A model generated the notes under the pieces. It was not told the DNA's origin. It searched no databases and saw only the letters and a list, made by a program, of their open reading frames with translations. Both the position numbers and the translations under genes were made by a program. 53,873 nt of DNA from Falsigemmobacter faecalis (lineage in GTDB: Bacteria; Pseudomonadota; Alphaproteobacteria; Rhodobacterales; Rhodobacteraceae), in assembly GCF_003863335.1 (NCBI RefSeq), contig NZ_RRAZ01000025.1:1-53873 (forward strand). The letters run 5' to 3'. Positions within the stretch are counted from its first letter, which is position 1, and the number at the start of each line of letters is the position of its first letter. Shown piece after piece: positions 1-9,029 of the stretch.

Positions 1-1
1 C

Positions 2-205
2 CGCTTCGGCGAGGAGTGTCTCAGCGCTCACGGGTGCATGACGCTGGCAAATGCGAAGGAAAAGATGGAGACTTGGTTGAGCGACGACAACACTGAACGA
101 CCGCATGGCGCCATTGGCGACAAGACGCCCTGCGAGCTGGCAAATCCGGGGCCCGCTTCCGGCCCGAGCCCCGGCCAAACACCCGAAAACTCCAGCCTCG
201 GGTGA
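2..205 (+). pseudogene. IS3-family transposase OrfB, C-terminal end (cut by window edge)
   Basis: This open frame runs in from the left edge and ends at a TGA at 203-205. The 67 visible residues contain an EECLSAHGCMTL stretch and an ERPHGAIGDKTP stretch. These correspond to the last part of the DDE integrase core of IS3-family OrfB proteins, where the final catalytic Glu and the RPHSAL-type motif lie, followed by a Pro/Ser-rich tail. The rest lies outside the window, so I cannot tell whether the full gene is intact. The element's right end probably lies near 227, where the sequence ends in CACTTCA. Confidence 0.8.
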
Positions 206-277
206 TCCGGATTAGGGGCTCACTTCAAAGGTCGGAAAACTCTGCCTCCGGGTGGTCCATAGTTGGGTAGCGGATCA
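186..277. repeat. Two imperfect 42-bp IS3-type ends in tandem (50-bp period)
   Basis: The stretches 186-227 and 236-277 both begin AAAACTC, contain CCTC(C)GGGTGRTCC and end in TCA (CACTTCA and CGGATCA). They are 50 bp apart. I read them as the right ends of two related IS3-type elements lying side by side, the first belonging to the transposase that ends at 205. Confidence 0.45.
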
Positions 278-314
278 AACAACAACCGGGCGCAAGTCGC
301 GGCCGGAGGGAAGT

Positions 315-950
315 TCAGTGGCAGGTCACCTGCGGGCGCCCCATCGAGCGCCTTGTTCTCAAATGCGCCTGCAACTCTTTCTTGAGAACGCCACGTGTCT
401 GAATGAACAAGCTTTTGTAAATCGTCTCATGCGCCACACGCTGCGCTGGACTGCTTGGATACTCACGCATCAACCAGCCTGCAATTTGTTCGGGAGACCA
501 TGTACGCAAGAGTTTTGCCGATATGATACGACATAGATGGACCTTGCCCACCAGCTTGCAGGTCTTAGGCCGACGGGGCCGATCCCACGCCGCTTGATCC
601 GCAGAGGTCGCGCGATAGGCAACACAACCGCCATTGCGGTTGACCTCGCGGCTGATCGTGGAAGGCGCGCGCTTCAGCCTGCCTGCTATAGCGCGCAAAC
701 TATCCCGCGCATGCAAGCCTCGTGAAATCTCTTCACGCTCAGAGCATGACAGGGCCTGACAGGATCTGACACGCGATGGAGGGCGAAGGCCACCAGTGCG
801 TGCCAATAGGGGATGGACCGACGAGGAAGCGCGATCAAAGCTTCGTCCGATCGCATTCATGGCCTCCCCGCGGTGCCAAGGATCCCAAATCCAGGCCTTC
901 TGCTGATCGGTAAAAAATACGCCGGCGATATGCCATGGATCACAGTCCTT
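315..950 (-). pseudogene. IS30-family transposase, N-terminal half only
   Basis: The reading frame entering near 950 carries a DQQKAWIWDPWHRGEAMNAI stretch. It then continues through an open frame from 860 to 315 with the hallmarks of IS30 transposases: the EREEISRGL helix-turn-helix, the STISREVNRNGG motif, SPEQIAGWL and HETIYKSLF, and LKKELQAHLRTRR. An IS30 transposase is normally about 330-390 residues and continues into a DDE domain. Here homology stops just after LRTRR and a stop follows at 315, so the catalytic half is missing. The truncation is probably due to the neighbouring IS3-type ends at 186-277. The element is dead. Confidence 0.8.
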
Positions 951-1002
951 CTCTCATTAAAGAATAAAGTGTTGCCGCCACCCGTTGAACCCACCGGACG
1001 AA

Positions 1003-1084
1003 GCTGCCGCTCGGATCGAGTCAAGGATCTGCAGCAGGCTGGCACCGACCAGACGCTCAGGCGAAATCGAGGGACGTCCAAAGT
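1003..1084 (-). pseudogene. IS5-family transposase scrap, frameshifted
   Basis: Read on the minus strand away from the IS3 element, the DNA encodes NFGRPSISPERLVGASLLQ then ILDSI, with RSERQL following in another frame. GRPSIPPERLLRA...SIRSERQL is a familiar N-terminal stretch of IS5-group transposases. Only about 30 codons remain, broken by one frameshift. The fragment abuts the right inverted repeat of the IS3 element at 1085, which suggests that element inserted into it. Confidence 0.55.
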
Positions 1085-1119
1085 TGAACCGCACCGGGTT
1101 TACCGGAGGCTTTTATTCG

Positions 1120-1958
1120 TTAGCTAGGCGGCCATTTGTTTTGTGTCCGGAGCCGCGTAGAAATTGGCCTCTGCTTCTGCTGGCGGTATGTTCCCGATAG
1201 GCTCAGCAGGCGCCGATTATTGAACCAGTCGATCCATTCCCAGGTCGCGTATTCCACCACCCCGCAGCCCTGCCATGGTCCACGCCGGTGGATGACTTCG
1301 GCCTGGAAGAGACCATTGATGGTCTCGGCCAGAGCATTGTCATAGCTGCCACCGACGCTTCCGACAGAGGGTTCGATACCGGCCTCTGCCAGCCGGTCGG
1401 TGAATCGTATCAACAGATATTGGCTGCCCCCTGTCGCTGTGATGGATAAGGCCCATGCCCTTTGCGGGGCGGCGTTCATGAACCGCCTGATCGAGGACCC
1501 GCCTGGGCTGAAGTGCTGACCCGCCAGCCCAGGATACGGCGGGCATAGGCCTCAATGACAAATGCAACATAGACGAACCCCTTCCATGTGGCGACATAAG
1601 TGAAGTCACTGACCCACAGCCTGTTCGGTGCGGACACGAGGAATTGGCGGTTCACCCTACCCAATGGACAGGGCGCTTTGTTGTCCGGAATGATTGTCCG
1701 ATGCGGCTTGCCGCGGATAACGCCTTGAATGCCCATGCCTTTCATCAGCCGTGCCACTGTGCATCGCGCGACATCAAAGCCCTCGCGGCTCAGCTGTCGC
1801 CAGACCTTCTGAGCGCCATAGACCCGCCAGTTCTCCTCGAACACACAAAGGCCCCCCGGGCGAAGAGTCTCGTCCCGGCGCGCCCGAGCCGACAGCCGAG
1901 ACGGATCGCCACGCTTTGCCAGATGATCATAGCAGGTGGACGGGGCGACCGGCAGCAC
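1120..1958 (-). pseudogene. IS3-family OrfB transposase, several frameshifts
   Basis: The frame from 1958 to 1476 carries STCYDHLAKRGDPSRLSARA, ARLMKGMGIQGVIRG, and PNRLWVSDFTYVATWKGFVY with the first catalytic Asp (the WxxDxT motif). Homology then shifts frame around 1490-1600 (LIHHSDRG, second Asp region). It shifts again near 1440-1480 into GGSYDNALAETINGLFQAEV, which holds the catalytic Glu region. A last shift near 1200 is needed to reach the expected terminus NIPPAEAEANFYAAPDTKQ, which ends at about 1128. At least three frameshifts make it non-functional. The shared catalytic-core order identifies the family. Confidence 0.85.
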
Positions 1959-2115
1959 GCTGTAAGTCGGAAGTCGCCATGGTCACTCGGACCAGGGGCG
2001 TGACCATGGCTTCGCCCCATGGGTACCACGATGGGCATCAATAAAACCCACCATTACTTCGACCGGCGGTCGGGCATCTGCGGTCATGCCCGAAGCAGTG
2101 CCGCATTGCCTTCGA

Positions 2116-2292
2116 TCATGGCAACATACGCGTTCGCCAGTGCGCTTGAACCAGTGGCGCCTTCACTGGCTCACCCCTGCGCAGGATCTCATTCGCCTGC
2201 CACCGCGATCCATGCTCTGTCTTATTGTCGAAAACCCGACGCACCGCGCGGTCGCGCACTTCAGGGGAAAACTTGTTCCTAGTCTTGCTCAT
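2116..2292 (-). pseudogene. IS3-family OrfA with an internal deletion
   Basis: The 58-residue frame begins with MSKTRNKFSPEVRDRAVR, the usual start of this OrfA group (helix-turn-helix protein of about 90-110 residues). The HGSRW segment is fused directly to QANEILRR, which normally lies near the C-terminus, so the middle of the protein (second HTH helix and coiled coil) has been deleted. The remainder is out of register. It lies directly upstream of the orfB remnant, as expected. Confidence 0.7.
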
Positions 2293-2400
2293 GATGCTCC
2301 ATCTTACTCAGGAGTTGGAGCCTCCGGAAAACACGTTGTGTTTCAGTTGATTGCGGCCCGGTTTCAATGGGACCGCGACCACAAGGAAGAGAGAGCGATA

Positions 2401-3270
2401 TGACAGCAGTGACTGTCATCACAGGCATAGACGTCTCGCGCGACTGCCTTCATTGGCTCTTTTGGCCAAAGGGTCAGACGGGCGAATACGCCCGCGGGTT
2501 ACGAGGCCCAGGTCGCCCGCCTGAAGGCACTCAGCCCGACATTGAAAGTGGGGTTTGAGGCGACAGGCGGGTTGGAATGGCGGCTTTGGCAGGCCTTGTT
2601 GCAGCGGGTATAGCCGCTGTCCGGCTGCCTCAGGCTCAGATCAAAGCTTTTGCCAGATCTCGTGGTACACGCGCTAAAACGGACCGGATTGATGCAGAGC
2701 TTCGTGCTGCTTTGATGATTTTTCGCCGTGAGGCCGGTCGGGAATTGGCTGATGAAAATTTTGTTACATTAAGGGCTTACACGATAAATCGGGCGCATTC
2801 GTGGAGATAGAGAAGCGTCTGAAAGCGGAAAGTCCGGGGCGATTGAAACAGGATGCGCCAGCGGACATAAATGATCGTGGCGATCAAAGCCCGGATTCGA
2901 ACGCTGATCTGTGCTTCTGATCAGATGCACGAAGATGAGAGGCTGCTGCGCTCAGGACCGGGTATAGGTCCTGTTTGCGCCCGCCTTTTGAGTGCCGAAA
3001 TGCCCGAACTCGGCTCCAGGAAAGCTGGACAGGCAGCAGCCATGGCCCCCATCGCCGAGGCCAGCGGCGCGCTGAGAGGACGCCGTATGATCGCTGGAGG
3101 ACGAAGAGATTTGCGGCAAGCGCTGGTTCAGGCAGCGCGCGCGGCCTCCTTGCACAATCCGCTCTGAAGGCGGCAGCCCAGCGGCTTTGCGATAAAGGGA
3201 AAGCCCCATAAAGTCGTGAGTACTGCTATCGCCAGGCGGCTTGTGGCGATTGCAATACTCACATCAAGGG
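2401..3270 (+). pseudogene. IS110-family transposase, multiple frameshifts
   Basis: The start MTAVTVITGIDVSRDCLHW contains the first Asp of the DEDD/RuvC-like domain. After a frameshift the sequence continues as VARLKALSPTLKVGFEATGG, then AQIKAFARSRGTRAKTDRID (frame at 2577). It resumes as EDERLLRSGPGIGPVCARLL and GALRGRRMIAGGRRDLRQAL (frame at 2871), and finally APKVV/STAIARRLVAIA near 3210-3260. IS110 transposases are about 310-340 residues. All recognisable blocks are present in order but spread over several frames, so the gene is inactive. It lies just upstream of the convergent patD gene. Confidence 0.8.
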
Positions 3271-3376
3271 AGATATGGCTCGCGCGAGCCGCCTGGAGAC
3301 ACAGTTACCGGGATGCCCCCCCGAGCGCAGAGAGCGCCTGCCGGCCTTGCCATGAACGGGGCAGGGGGGCCCTTTG

Positions 3377-4810
3377 TCAGCCGTGTTTCACCATGACATG
3401 GCGCACAACGGTGTAATCTTCCAGCGCATAGCCCGACAGATCCTTGCCATAGCCCGACTGCTTCAGCCCGCCATGCGGCATCTCATTGGCCAGCATAAAG
3501 TGCGTATTGATCCATGTGCAGCCATAGCGCAGCCGCGCCGCCGTCGCCATGGCGCGGCCGACATCCTTCGTCCAGACCGAGGAGGCCAGACCATAGGCGC
3601 TGTCATTGGCCCATGTAACCGCTTGATCTACCTCAGTAAATGGCGTGACGGACACCACAGGGCCAAAGACCTCGCGGCGCACAATTTCATCCTCCTGGGT
3701 GGCTCCGGCGATCACGGTGGGGCGGTAGTAATAGCCTTCTTCCATGGTTTCGCCACCCGTCGTGACCTCAACATGGCTGAGCTCGCGGGCGCGGTTGACG
3801 AAACTTGCCACCCGCTCACGCTGGCGCTGGCTGATGAGCGGCGGGATCTCATTGAGGCTGTCATCAGCACCCGCCAGTTGGATGGAAGCAGCAGCAGAGG
3901 TCAGATCGGCGACCAGATTGTCGTAGACCTTTTTGCCCGCATAGACACGGCAGGCGGCGGTGCAGTCCTGGCCTGCGTTATAGAAAGAAAACGCCCGCAG
4001 GCCTTCGACCACTTCCGAGATATCGGCGTCATCAAAGACCAGAACCGGGGCCTTGCCGCCGAGCTCAAGATGGGTGCGCTTGACGCTGCGCGCCGCCGCG
4101 TCGAGCATTTTTTTGCCGGTCGCCACATCGCCCGTCAGCGAGATCATATCGATGCCTGCGTGATGGATCAGATGGTTGCCCACCGTCTGACCGCGTCCGG
4201 TGACGATATTGACCACGCCTTCGGGCAGCTCTTCGGCGAGGATCTGCGCCAGTTTCAGCGCCGTCAGCGGCGTCTGCTCGGAGGGTTTAAAGACCACGGT
4301 ATTGCCGCCCGCAATCGCCGGGGCGAGCTTCCAGGCCATCATCATCAGCGGGTAATTCCAGGGCGCAATAGAGGCCACGACCCCCACCGGATCGCGCCGG
4401 ACCATCGAGGTATGGCCGGCGAGATATTCCCCCGCCAGCGCCCCGTGCTGGTTGCGCACCGCGCCGGCGAAAAAGCGGTAGCAGTCCACAATCGCGGGGA
4501 TTTCGTCATTTGTCGCAAGGCCGATGGGCTTGCCGCAGTTCAGCGCCTCAAGGGCGGCGAAGGCCTCGGTCTCGCGCTCAATCCGGTCGGCGATCCGCAA
4601 CAGCGCGGCAGAGCGTTCGGCAGGCGTGGTCAGTGACCAGCGCTGAAAGGCAGTTTGCGCCGCCGCAACCGCGCGGTCGACCTGGCCCATTGAGGCCTCG
4701 GGCACATCTAAAATCACTGCGCCGGTGCGGGGGTTCAGGATTTGCTCAGGCTGCTCTTCGCCCTGCTCAAAAGAAGCGCCGATCAGCAAACGGGTCTCAA
4801 TGGCGGTCAT
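3377..4810 (-). CDS. patD: Gamma-aminobutyraldehyde dehydrogenase (PatD-like)
   Basis: This NAD-dependent aldehyde dehydrogenase of 477 residues probably oxidises 4-aminobutyraldehyde, the product of putrescine deamination, to GABA in the cytoplasm. It has the full ALDH core: IAPWNYP with Asn152, the [12 protein letters not shown] cofactor-binding segment, LELGGKAP with Glu249 as general base, and GQDCTAACR with the catalytic Cys283. The ending [14 protein letters not shown] is characteristic of the PatD/Prr group. ATG at 4810 follows an AAAGGAGA ribosome site. It is the last gene of the ydcSTUV-patD-like operon, 22 bp after the permease gene. The same gene order occurs in E. coli (ydcSTUV-patD), which supports the putrescine assignment. 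A betaine or other omega-amino aldehyde substrate is possible. Confidence 0.88.
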   Translation of the reverse strand: MTAIETRLLIGASFEQGEEQPEQILNPRTGAVILDVPEASMGQVDRAVAAAQTAFQRWSLTTPAERSAALLRIADRIERETEAFAALEALNCGKPIGLATNDEIPAIVDCYRFFAGAVRNQHGALAGEYLAGHTSMVRRDPVGVVASIAPWNYPLMMMAWKLAPAIAGGNTVVFKPSEQTPLTALKLAQILAEELPEGVVNIVTGRGQTVGNHLIHHAGIDMISLTGDVATGKKMLDAAARSVKRTHLELGGKAPVLVFDDADISEVVEGLRAFSFYNAGQDCTAACRVYAGKKVYDNLVADLTSAAASIQLAGADDSLNEIPPLISQRQRERVASFVNRARELSHVEVTTGGETMEEGYYYRPTVIAGATQEDEIVRREVFGPVVSVTPFTEVDQAVTWANDSAYGLASSVWTKDVGRAMATAARLRYGCTWINTHFMLANEMPHGGLKQSGYGKDLSGYALEDYTVVRHVMVKHG

Positions 4811-4832
4811 CTCTCGGGTCTCCTTTGGAAGA

Positions 4833-5642
4833 TCATTTGCCCATGCCAGCGGTCTCAGAGCCGCCGCGGGTCAGGTAATAGGCTGCAAGGATTGGCAAAA
4901 AGGTCACCAGAAAGACCACGATGGCGACCACATTGGTCACCGGCCTCTGGCGGGGCCGCACCAGCTCATTCAGCATCCAGATCGGCAGGGTAGATTGCTG
5001 CCCGGCGGTGAAGGTGGTGACGATCACCTCATCAAACGACAGCGCAAAGGCCAGCATGCCGCCCGCCAGCAGCGCCGAGCCAAGGTTCGGCAGCAGCACA
5101 TAGCGGAAGGTCTGAAAGCTGTTGGCCCCCAGATCGGCCGAGGCCTCGGCAATCGCGCCTGACAGGCGGCGCATTCGCGCCACCGCATTGTTGTAAACGA
5201 TCACGATGCAGAAGGTGGCGTGGCCCAGCACGATGGTCCAGGTCGAAAAGGGGATCTCCATGATGCCAAAGGCCGAGCGCAGGCTCATGCCGGTGATCAC
5301 ACCGGGCAGGGCGATCGGCAGCAGGATCAGCAGGGTGATCTGATCGCGGCCGAAGAATTTCGTGCGGCTCATGGCGGCAGCGGCCAGGGTGCCGAGCACC
5401 ATGGCGAGGGCGGTGGAAATCGCCGCGACCTTCAGCGACAGATAAAGCGGTGGCCAGATGTCGGGACGGTCATTCCAGGCCACGCCAAACCATTTCAGCG
5501 TGAGGCCAGGGGGCGGGAACTGATAGCTGCGCTCTTCGGTGGTGAAGGCGTAAAGGAAGATCAGCAGGATCGGCAGATGGAGGAAGAGAAGGGCGACAAT
5601 CGCCCCGATCTTCAGCCCAAGGGAGGCGCGTTCAGAGTGCAT
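4833..5642 (-). CDS. ydcV: Polyamine ABC transporter permease (YdcV/PotC type)
   Basis: This inner-membrane subunit of a putrescine/polyamine-type importer has 269 residues from ATG 5642. It shows about six hydrophobic segments, beginning [20 protein letters not shown] and ending [20 protein letters not shown]. The EAA loop that contacts the ATPase is visible ([20 protein letters not shown]). The start at 5642 is preferred because it follows a GGGGGCC stretch and overlaps the end of the preceding permease gene by only 11 bp. An in-frame ATG at 5666 would add eight residues. It pairs with the 5632-6573 permease as a heterodimeric channel, as in the PotBC and YdcUV families. Confidence 0.85.
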   Translation of the reverse strand: MHSERASLGLKIGAIVALLFLHLPILLIFLYAFTTEERSYQFPPPGLTLKWFGVAWNDRPDIWPPLYLSLKVAAISTALAMVLGTLAAAAMSRTKFFGRDQITLLILLPIALPGVITGMSLRSAFGIMEIPFSTWTIVLGHATFCIVIVYNNAVARMRRLSGAIAEASADLGANSFQTFRYVLLPNLGSALLAGGMLAFALSFDEVIVTTFTAGQQSTLPIWMLNELVRPRQRPVTNVVAIVVFLVTFLPILAAYYLTRGGSETAGMGK

Positions 5643-6573
5643 CAAAGGCCCCCATCTTCCGGGCAATGGTCAGATAAATCACCATGATGATGATCGGCAC
5701 CACCGCAAAGGCTGCCGCCAGCGGGATATTCCCGGCGGTGCCCTGCAACTTATAAACCGCCATGCCGATGAAATTGGCGCTGTTGCCGATGATCTGCGGG
5801 ATGATGTAATCGCCCAAAGTCAGCGAGAAGGTGAAGATCGAGCCGGCGATGATCCCCGGCAGCGCCAGCGGCAGGATCACCGTGCGGAAAGTCTGGCCGC
5901 GGTTTGCGCCCAGATCGGCAGAGGCCTCAATCATGCTGCGCGGCACCCGCTCAAGTGCGGCCTGCATCGGCAGGATCATATAGGGCAGCCAGACATAGAC
6001 AAAGACCAGCCAGGTCCCGAAAGGCGAAGTGGAAAGCGAGCTGGACGAAAGCCCCGGCACCGACAAAATCCCGTCGATCACAAAGGAGGTGCCGGTCCCG
6101 GCGGCAGCCCAGGTCAGAATGCCTTCTTTGGCCAGGATCAGCTTCCAGGCATAGACCTTGACCAGATAGCTCGACCACAACGGCAGCATGATGCCGAGGT
6201 AACAGACCGCCTTCATCGCCCCCTGCGCATGGCGCGCGGCGTAATAAGCGATCGGGAAAGCGATCACGGCGGAAGCCAGGGTGACCGCCGCCGCCATAAA
6301 CAACGTGCGCAGGATGATATCGACGTTCTGCGCGCGAAAGAGTTCAGCATAGGTGGAAAGTGTGAATTCTTCCTTCACCATGCCCGAGAATTCGTCGATC
6401 GAATAAAAACTCTGCAACAGCAGCGCCGCGAGAGAGCCAAGATAGACCACCCCCAGCCACAAAAGCGGCAGCGCGATCAACAGCAGCAGCAGCACCCCCG
6501 GCCTGCGCCAGAACAGCCCCGTCAGCCGGTCCCAGGCGCCGCGCGTGGGTAAAATCGCGGGGGCGCGGCTCAT
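5632..6573 (-). CDS. ydcU: Polyamine ABC transporter permease (YdcU/PotB type)
   Basis: This is the second membrane subunit of the importer, 313 residues. Its strongly hydrophobic N-terminal helix ([20 protein letters not shown]) is followed by five further segments. An EAA loop ([20 protein letters not shown]) is visible near residue 215. The large periplasmic loop after the first helix ([15 protein letters not shown]...) is usual for PotB-type permeases. The ATG at 6573 overlaps the stop of the ATPase gene by 4 bp, so translation is probably coupled. A specific substrate cannot be read from the permease. The polyamine call rests on the YdcS-like binding protein and PatD in the same operon. 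Confidence 0.85.
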   Translation of the reverse strand: MSRAPAILPTRGAWDRLTGLFWRRPGVLLLLLIALPLLWLGVVYLGSLAALLLQSFYSIDEFSGMVKEEFTLSTYAELFRAQNVDIILRTLFMAAAVTLASAVIAFPIAYYAARHAQGAMKAVCYLGIMLPLWSSYLVKVYAWKLILAKEGILTWAAAGTGTSFVIDGILSVPGLSSSSLSTSPFGTWLVFVYVWLPYMILPMQAALERVPRSMIEASADLGANRGQTFRTVILPLALPGIIAGSIFTFSLTLGDYIIPQIIGNSANFIGMAVYKLQGTAGNIPLAAAFAVVPIIIMVIYLTIARKMGAFDAL

Positions 6574-7559
6574 CCCTCGCCCTCCATGATGTTCAGCGCC
6601 TCGGGGGCGAAGCTCAGCCGGACCTGATCGCCGGTGGCGGGCAGGGGCACGCCTGCGGGCACAAAGGCCGCAAGCTCTGTGCCCTCGGTCTGAATGGCGA
6701 CGCGGGTGCCCGAGCCGAGATAGCGCAGGGCGGTGACGCGCCCGCCCAGGGGGCCATCTGCGCTCAACCGGATTTGTTCGGGGCGCAGCGACGACCAGCG
6801 GGCAGGGCCACCCAGGCGCGCCGTCAGATCGGGGGGTAACACATTGGCAGAGCCCACAAAATCCGCAACAAAGCGTGAGCGCGGCGCGTCATAGACCTGC
6901 GCAGGGGTGCCGATCTGCGCGATGCGGCCCTCGGAGAAAACGGCCAGGGAATCCGCCATCGACAGCGCTTCATGCTGGTCGTGGGTCACAAAGACAAAGG
7001 TCAGCCCAAGGCGCATCTGCAGCGCCTTCAATTCATCCTGCATGGCCTCGCGCAGCTTCAGATCCAATGCGCCAAGCGGCTCATCCAGCAGCAGCACCCG
7101 GGGCCGGTTCACCAGCGCCCGCGCCAGCGCCACCCTTTGGCGCTGCCCGCCCGAAAGCTGCGAGGGTTTGCGGCTGCCAAAGCCCGAAAGCTTCACCAGC
7201 TCCAGCATTTCTTCTGCCTTTTCAAGGCGCTGGCGCTTTCCCTCGCCCTTGACCATCAGCCCGTAGGCGACATTGTCGCGCACGCTCATATGGGGGAAAA
7301 GCGCATAATCCTGAAAGACGGTATTCACGTTGCGCAGATGCGGCGGCACCCGCGAGACATCTTCGCCAAAGATCCGGATCTCGCCCCCGGTGGGGCTTTC
7401 AAAGCCGGAGATCAGCCGCAGACAGGTGGTCTTGCCCGATCCGGACGGCCCGAGCATGGCGAAAAATGAGCCCTCTTCTATGACCAGATCCACACCGTCG
7501 ACGGCTTTAACCAGGCCGAAGTGACGGGCGACATTACGAAATTCTACGGCAGCGGCCAT
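6570..7559 (-). CDS. ydcT: Polyamine ABC transporter ATPase (YdcT/PotA type)
   Basis: This 329-residue ATP-binding subunit carries Walker A GPSGSGKTT (near residue 38), the Q-loop in NTVFQDYALFPHMSV, signature LSGGQRQR, Walker B LLLDEPLGALD and the switch His in FVTHDQHEA. The C-terminal ~90 residues (ARWSSLRPEQIRLSADG onward) form the TOBE regulatory domain typical of PotA/FbpC-type ATPases. ATG at 7559 follows a 70-bp spacer after the binding-protein gene. That spacer contains a strong hairpin. It drives uptake through the two permeases encoded immediately downstream. Confidence 0.9.
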   Translation of the reverse strand: MAAAVEFRNVARHFGLVKAVDGVDLVIEEGSFFAMLGPSGSGKTTCLRLISGFESPTGGEIRIFGEDVSRVPPHLRNVNTVFQDYALFPHMSVRDNVAYGLMVKGEGKRQRLEKAEEMLELVKLSGFGSRKPSQLSGGQRQRVALARALVNRPRVLLLDEPLGALDLKLREAMQDELKALQMRLGLTFVFVTHDQHEALSMADSLAVFSEGRIAQIGTPAQVYDAPRSRFVADFVGSANVLPPDLTARLGGPARWSSLRPEQIRLSADGPLGGRVTALRYLGSGTRVAIQTEGTELAAFVPAGVPLPATGDQVRLSFAPEALNIMEGEG

Positions 7560-7596
7560 TATGTCTCCGGGGGGCAGTCAGGCATTTGGGGGAGGT

Positions 7597-7621
7597 CCGG
7601 CCCCGCAGGACGCGGGGCCGG
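7597..7621 (-). promoter_or_regulatory. Intercistronic hairpin between binding protein and ATPase genes
   Basis: CCGGCCCCGC (7597-7606) and GCGGGGCCGG (7612-7621) form a perfect 10-bp stem with a 5-nt loop and no following T-run. Hairpins at this position in ABC operons commonly protect the mRNA of the binding-protein gene and lower downstream expression. That role is inferred here from position. Confidence 0.6.
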
Positions 7622-7629
7622 ACAGGGGA

Positions 7630-8787
7630 TCAGCGCCCGCCGATCACGCCGATGTAGTCAGAGACCCAGCGGTAATAGGGCACGCAGGCCCCCTCGCCGA
7701 GCGAGCAGTTGGAGACCGGCGTGGTCCAGAAGGCGATCTTCTCAAAATCATCCGAGCCGTTCGCCGTGCAGATCTCAGGCGTCAGCATGCCGCGCTTGTC
7801 GGTGCAGGCGGCGGGCACCGAGGGGTTCGCGCCAAACCAGACCGAGAGATCCGATTGCAGCTTGGACGAAAGCTGATGCTCAAACCACATATAGGCGCAG
7901 TTCGGGCTTTTGGCGTTGACATGCAGCATCGAGGTATCGGCCCAGCCGGTCACGCCTTCCTGCGGGAAGGTCGAGGCGAGCGGCACGCCATCCGCCTTCA
8001 GCAGGTTCACCTGGAAAGGCCAGGAGCCCGAGGCCGCAAGGCCTTCGTTTTTGAAGTCGTCGATCTGGATGAAGGCGTCATGCCAGTAACGCGAGGTCAG
8101 CTTGCGCTGCTCGCGCAGCAGATCGAGGGCGGCTTTATATTGATCCTCATTCAGCTCATAGGGCGATTTGATGCCCAGCTCGGGCTTATGATGCATCAGA
8201 TATTGCGCGGCATTGGCGATATGGATCGGGCCGTCATAGGCCTGAACGCGGCCCTGGTTGGGCTTGCCGTCGGGCAGATCCATCGGCTCAAAGACCACAT
8301 TCCAGGACTTCGGCGGCTCAGGGAAGACATCGGTGCGGTAAGCGAGGATATTCGGGCCCCAGACGTAAGGCACGCCGTAATGCACGCCATCAACGGTGTG
8401 CCAGGGCGCATTTTGCAGCCGCTCGTCGATCTCTTTATAGCTTGGCACCAGATCAATATTGATCGGCTGCACCCGGCCGCCCGCCACCAGCCGCAGCGAG
8501 GCATCGCCCGAGGCGGTGACCATGTCAAAGCCGCCCTCATTCATCAGAGCGACCATCTCGTCTGAGGTATTGGCGGTTTTCACCGAGACCTTACAGCCGG
8601 TCGCGGCCTCAAAATCGGTCACCCAGTCGAATTTCGGGTCGGTCTGACCGCGCTCAATAAAGCCTGCCCAGGCGACGATGGACAGGCTGCCCTCTCCGGG
8701 GCCGATGGAGGCAAGCTGGGCGAAGACGGGGGTGGTGGCGATGGTCAGGCTCAGGGCCGAGGTGGCCAGCAGTTTCAGGCGGTTCAT
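7630..8787 (-). CDS. ydcS: Periplasmic polyamine-binding protein (YdcS/PotD type)
   Basis: This is the solute-binding component of the importer, 385 residues. An N-terminal signal peptide (LLATSALSLTIATTPVFA) has a probable cut after FAQ. The mature part begins with SIVAWAGFIERGQTDPKFDW, a motif shared with E. coli YdcS. SDEMVALMNEGGFDMVTASG and GVPYVWGPNILAYRTD are further matches to the spermidine/putrescine-binding type 2 fold. There are several cysteines (near the C-terminus NCSLGEGACVPYY), perhaps forming disulfides. It is the first gene of a five-gene operon ending in patD. A T-N11-A palindrome about 100 bp upstream and the adjacent LysR gene suggest LysR control. Confidence 0.85.
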   Translation of the reverse strand: MNRLKLLATSALSLTIATTPVFAQLASIGPGEGSLSIVAWAGFIERGQTDPKFDWVTDFEAATGCKVSVKTANTSDEMVALMNEGGFDMVTASGDASLRLVAGGRVQPINIDLVPSYKEIDERLQNAPWHTVDGVHYGVPYVWGPNILAYRTDVFPEPPKSWNVVFEPMDLPDGKPNQGRVQAYDGPIHIANAAQYLMHHKPELGIKSPYELNEDQYKAALDLLREQRKLTSRYWHDAFIQIDDFKNEGLAASGSWPFQVNLLKADGVPLASTFPQEGVTGWADTSMLHVNAKSPNCAYMWFEHQLSSKLQSDLSVWFGANPSVPAACTDKRGMLTPEICTANGSDDFEKIAFWTTPVSNCSLGEGACVPYYRWVSDYIGVIGGR

Positions 8788-8885
8788 GGCAACTCCCTGG
8801 GTGATGCGGCAAAGCGGTGCGCGGTCTTGCAGCAGCGTTCCCCGGGGCGCGACCTTTCACAAACGCAAAAACTTGAAGCGAGCTA

Positions 8886-8898
8886 TCGGATTTTCCGA
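8886..8898. promoter_or_regulatory. Candidate LysR-type operator (T-N11-A)
   Basis: TCGGATTTTCCGA is a perfect 5-bp inverted repeat within the T-N11-A spacing recognised by LysR-type regulators. It sits in the only intergenic gap (8788-9029) between the LysR gene and the transport operon, about 100 bp upstream of the ydcS-like start. The assignment rests on this pattern and position only. Confidence 0.4.
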
Positions 8899-9029
8899 AC
8901 GCAGAGCGGGGCAGGGATGTACCCATTTGATTTTAAAAGATTTCTGCGGCTGCAACTTCCGGAAACGGCCACGGGCGTTCCGCCCCGGGGGGGTATTTTG
9001 CCGGATTTTCGGGCGGCAAGGGTGCCGGA

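Larger units (their letters stand above)
1085..2345 (-). mobile_element. Decayed IS3-family insertion sequence with both terminal inverted repeats
   Basis: The ends match as inverted repeats over 26 bp with about 21 identities. The 1085 end reads TGAACCGCACCGGGTTTACC and continues GGAGGC. The other end, read on the minus strand from 2345, starts TGAAACACAACGTG and also continues into TCCGGAGGC. The 1261-bp length is normal for an IS3 element. Inside are an orfA remnant (2292-2116) and an orfB remnant (1958-1120), both on the minus strand and both disrupted. No convincing target-site duplication is visible at the flanks. Confidence 0.75.

Noticed and set aside
3374-4636. 420-codon plus-strand open frame over patD
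   Set aside because: It lies wholly antisense to a fully motif-supported aldehyde dehydrogenase. High GC makes long antisense frames common, and the translated product has no recognisable domain.
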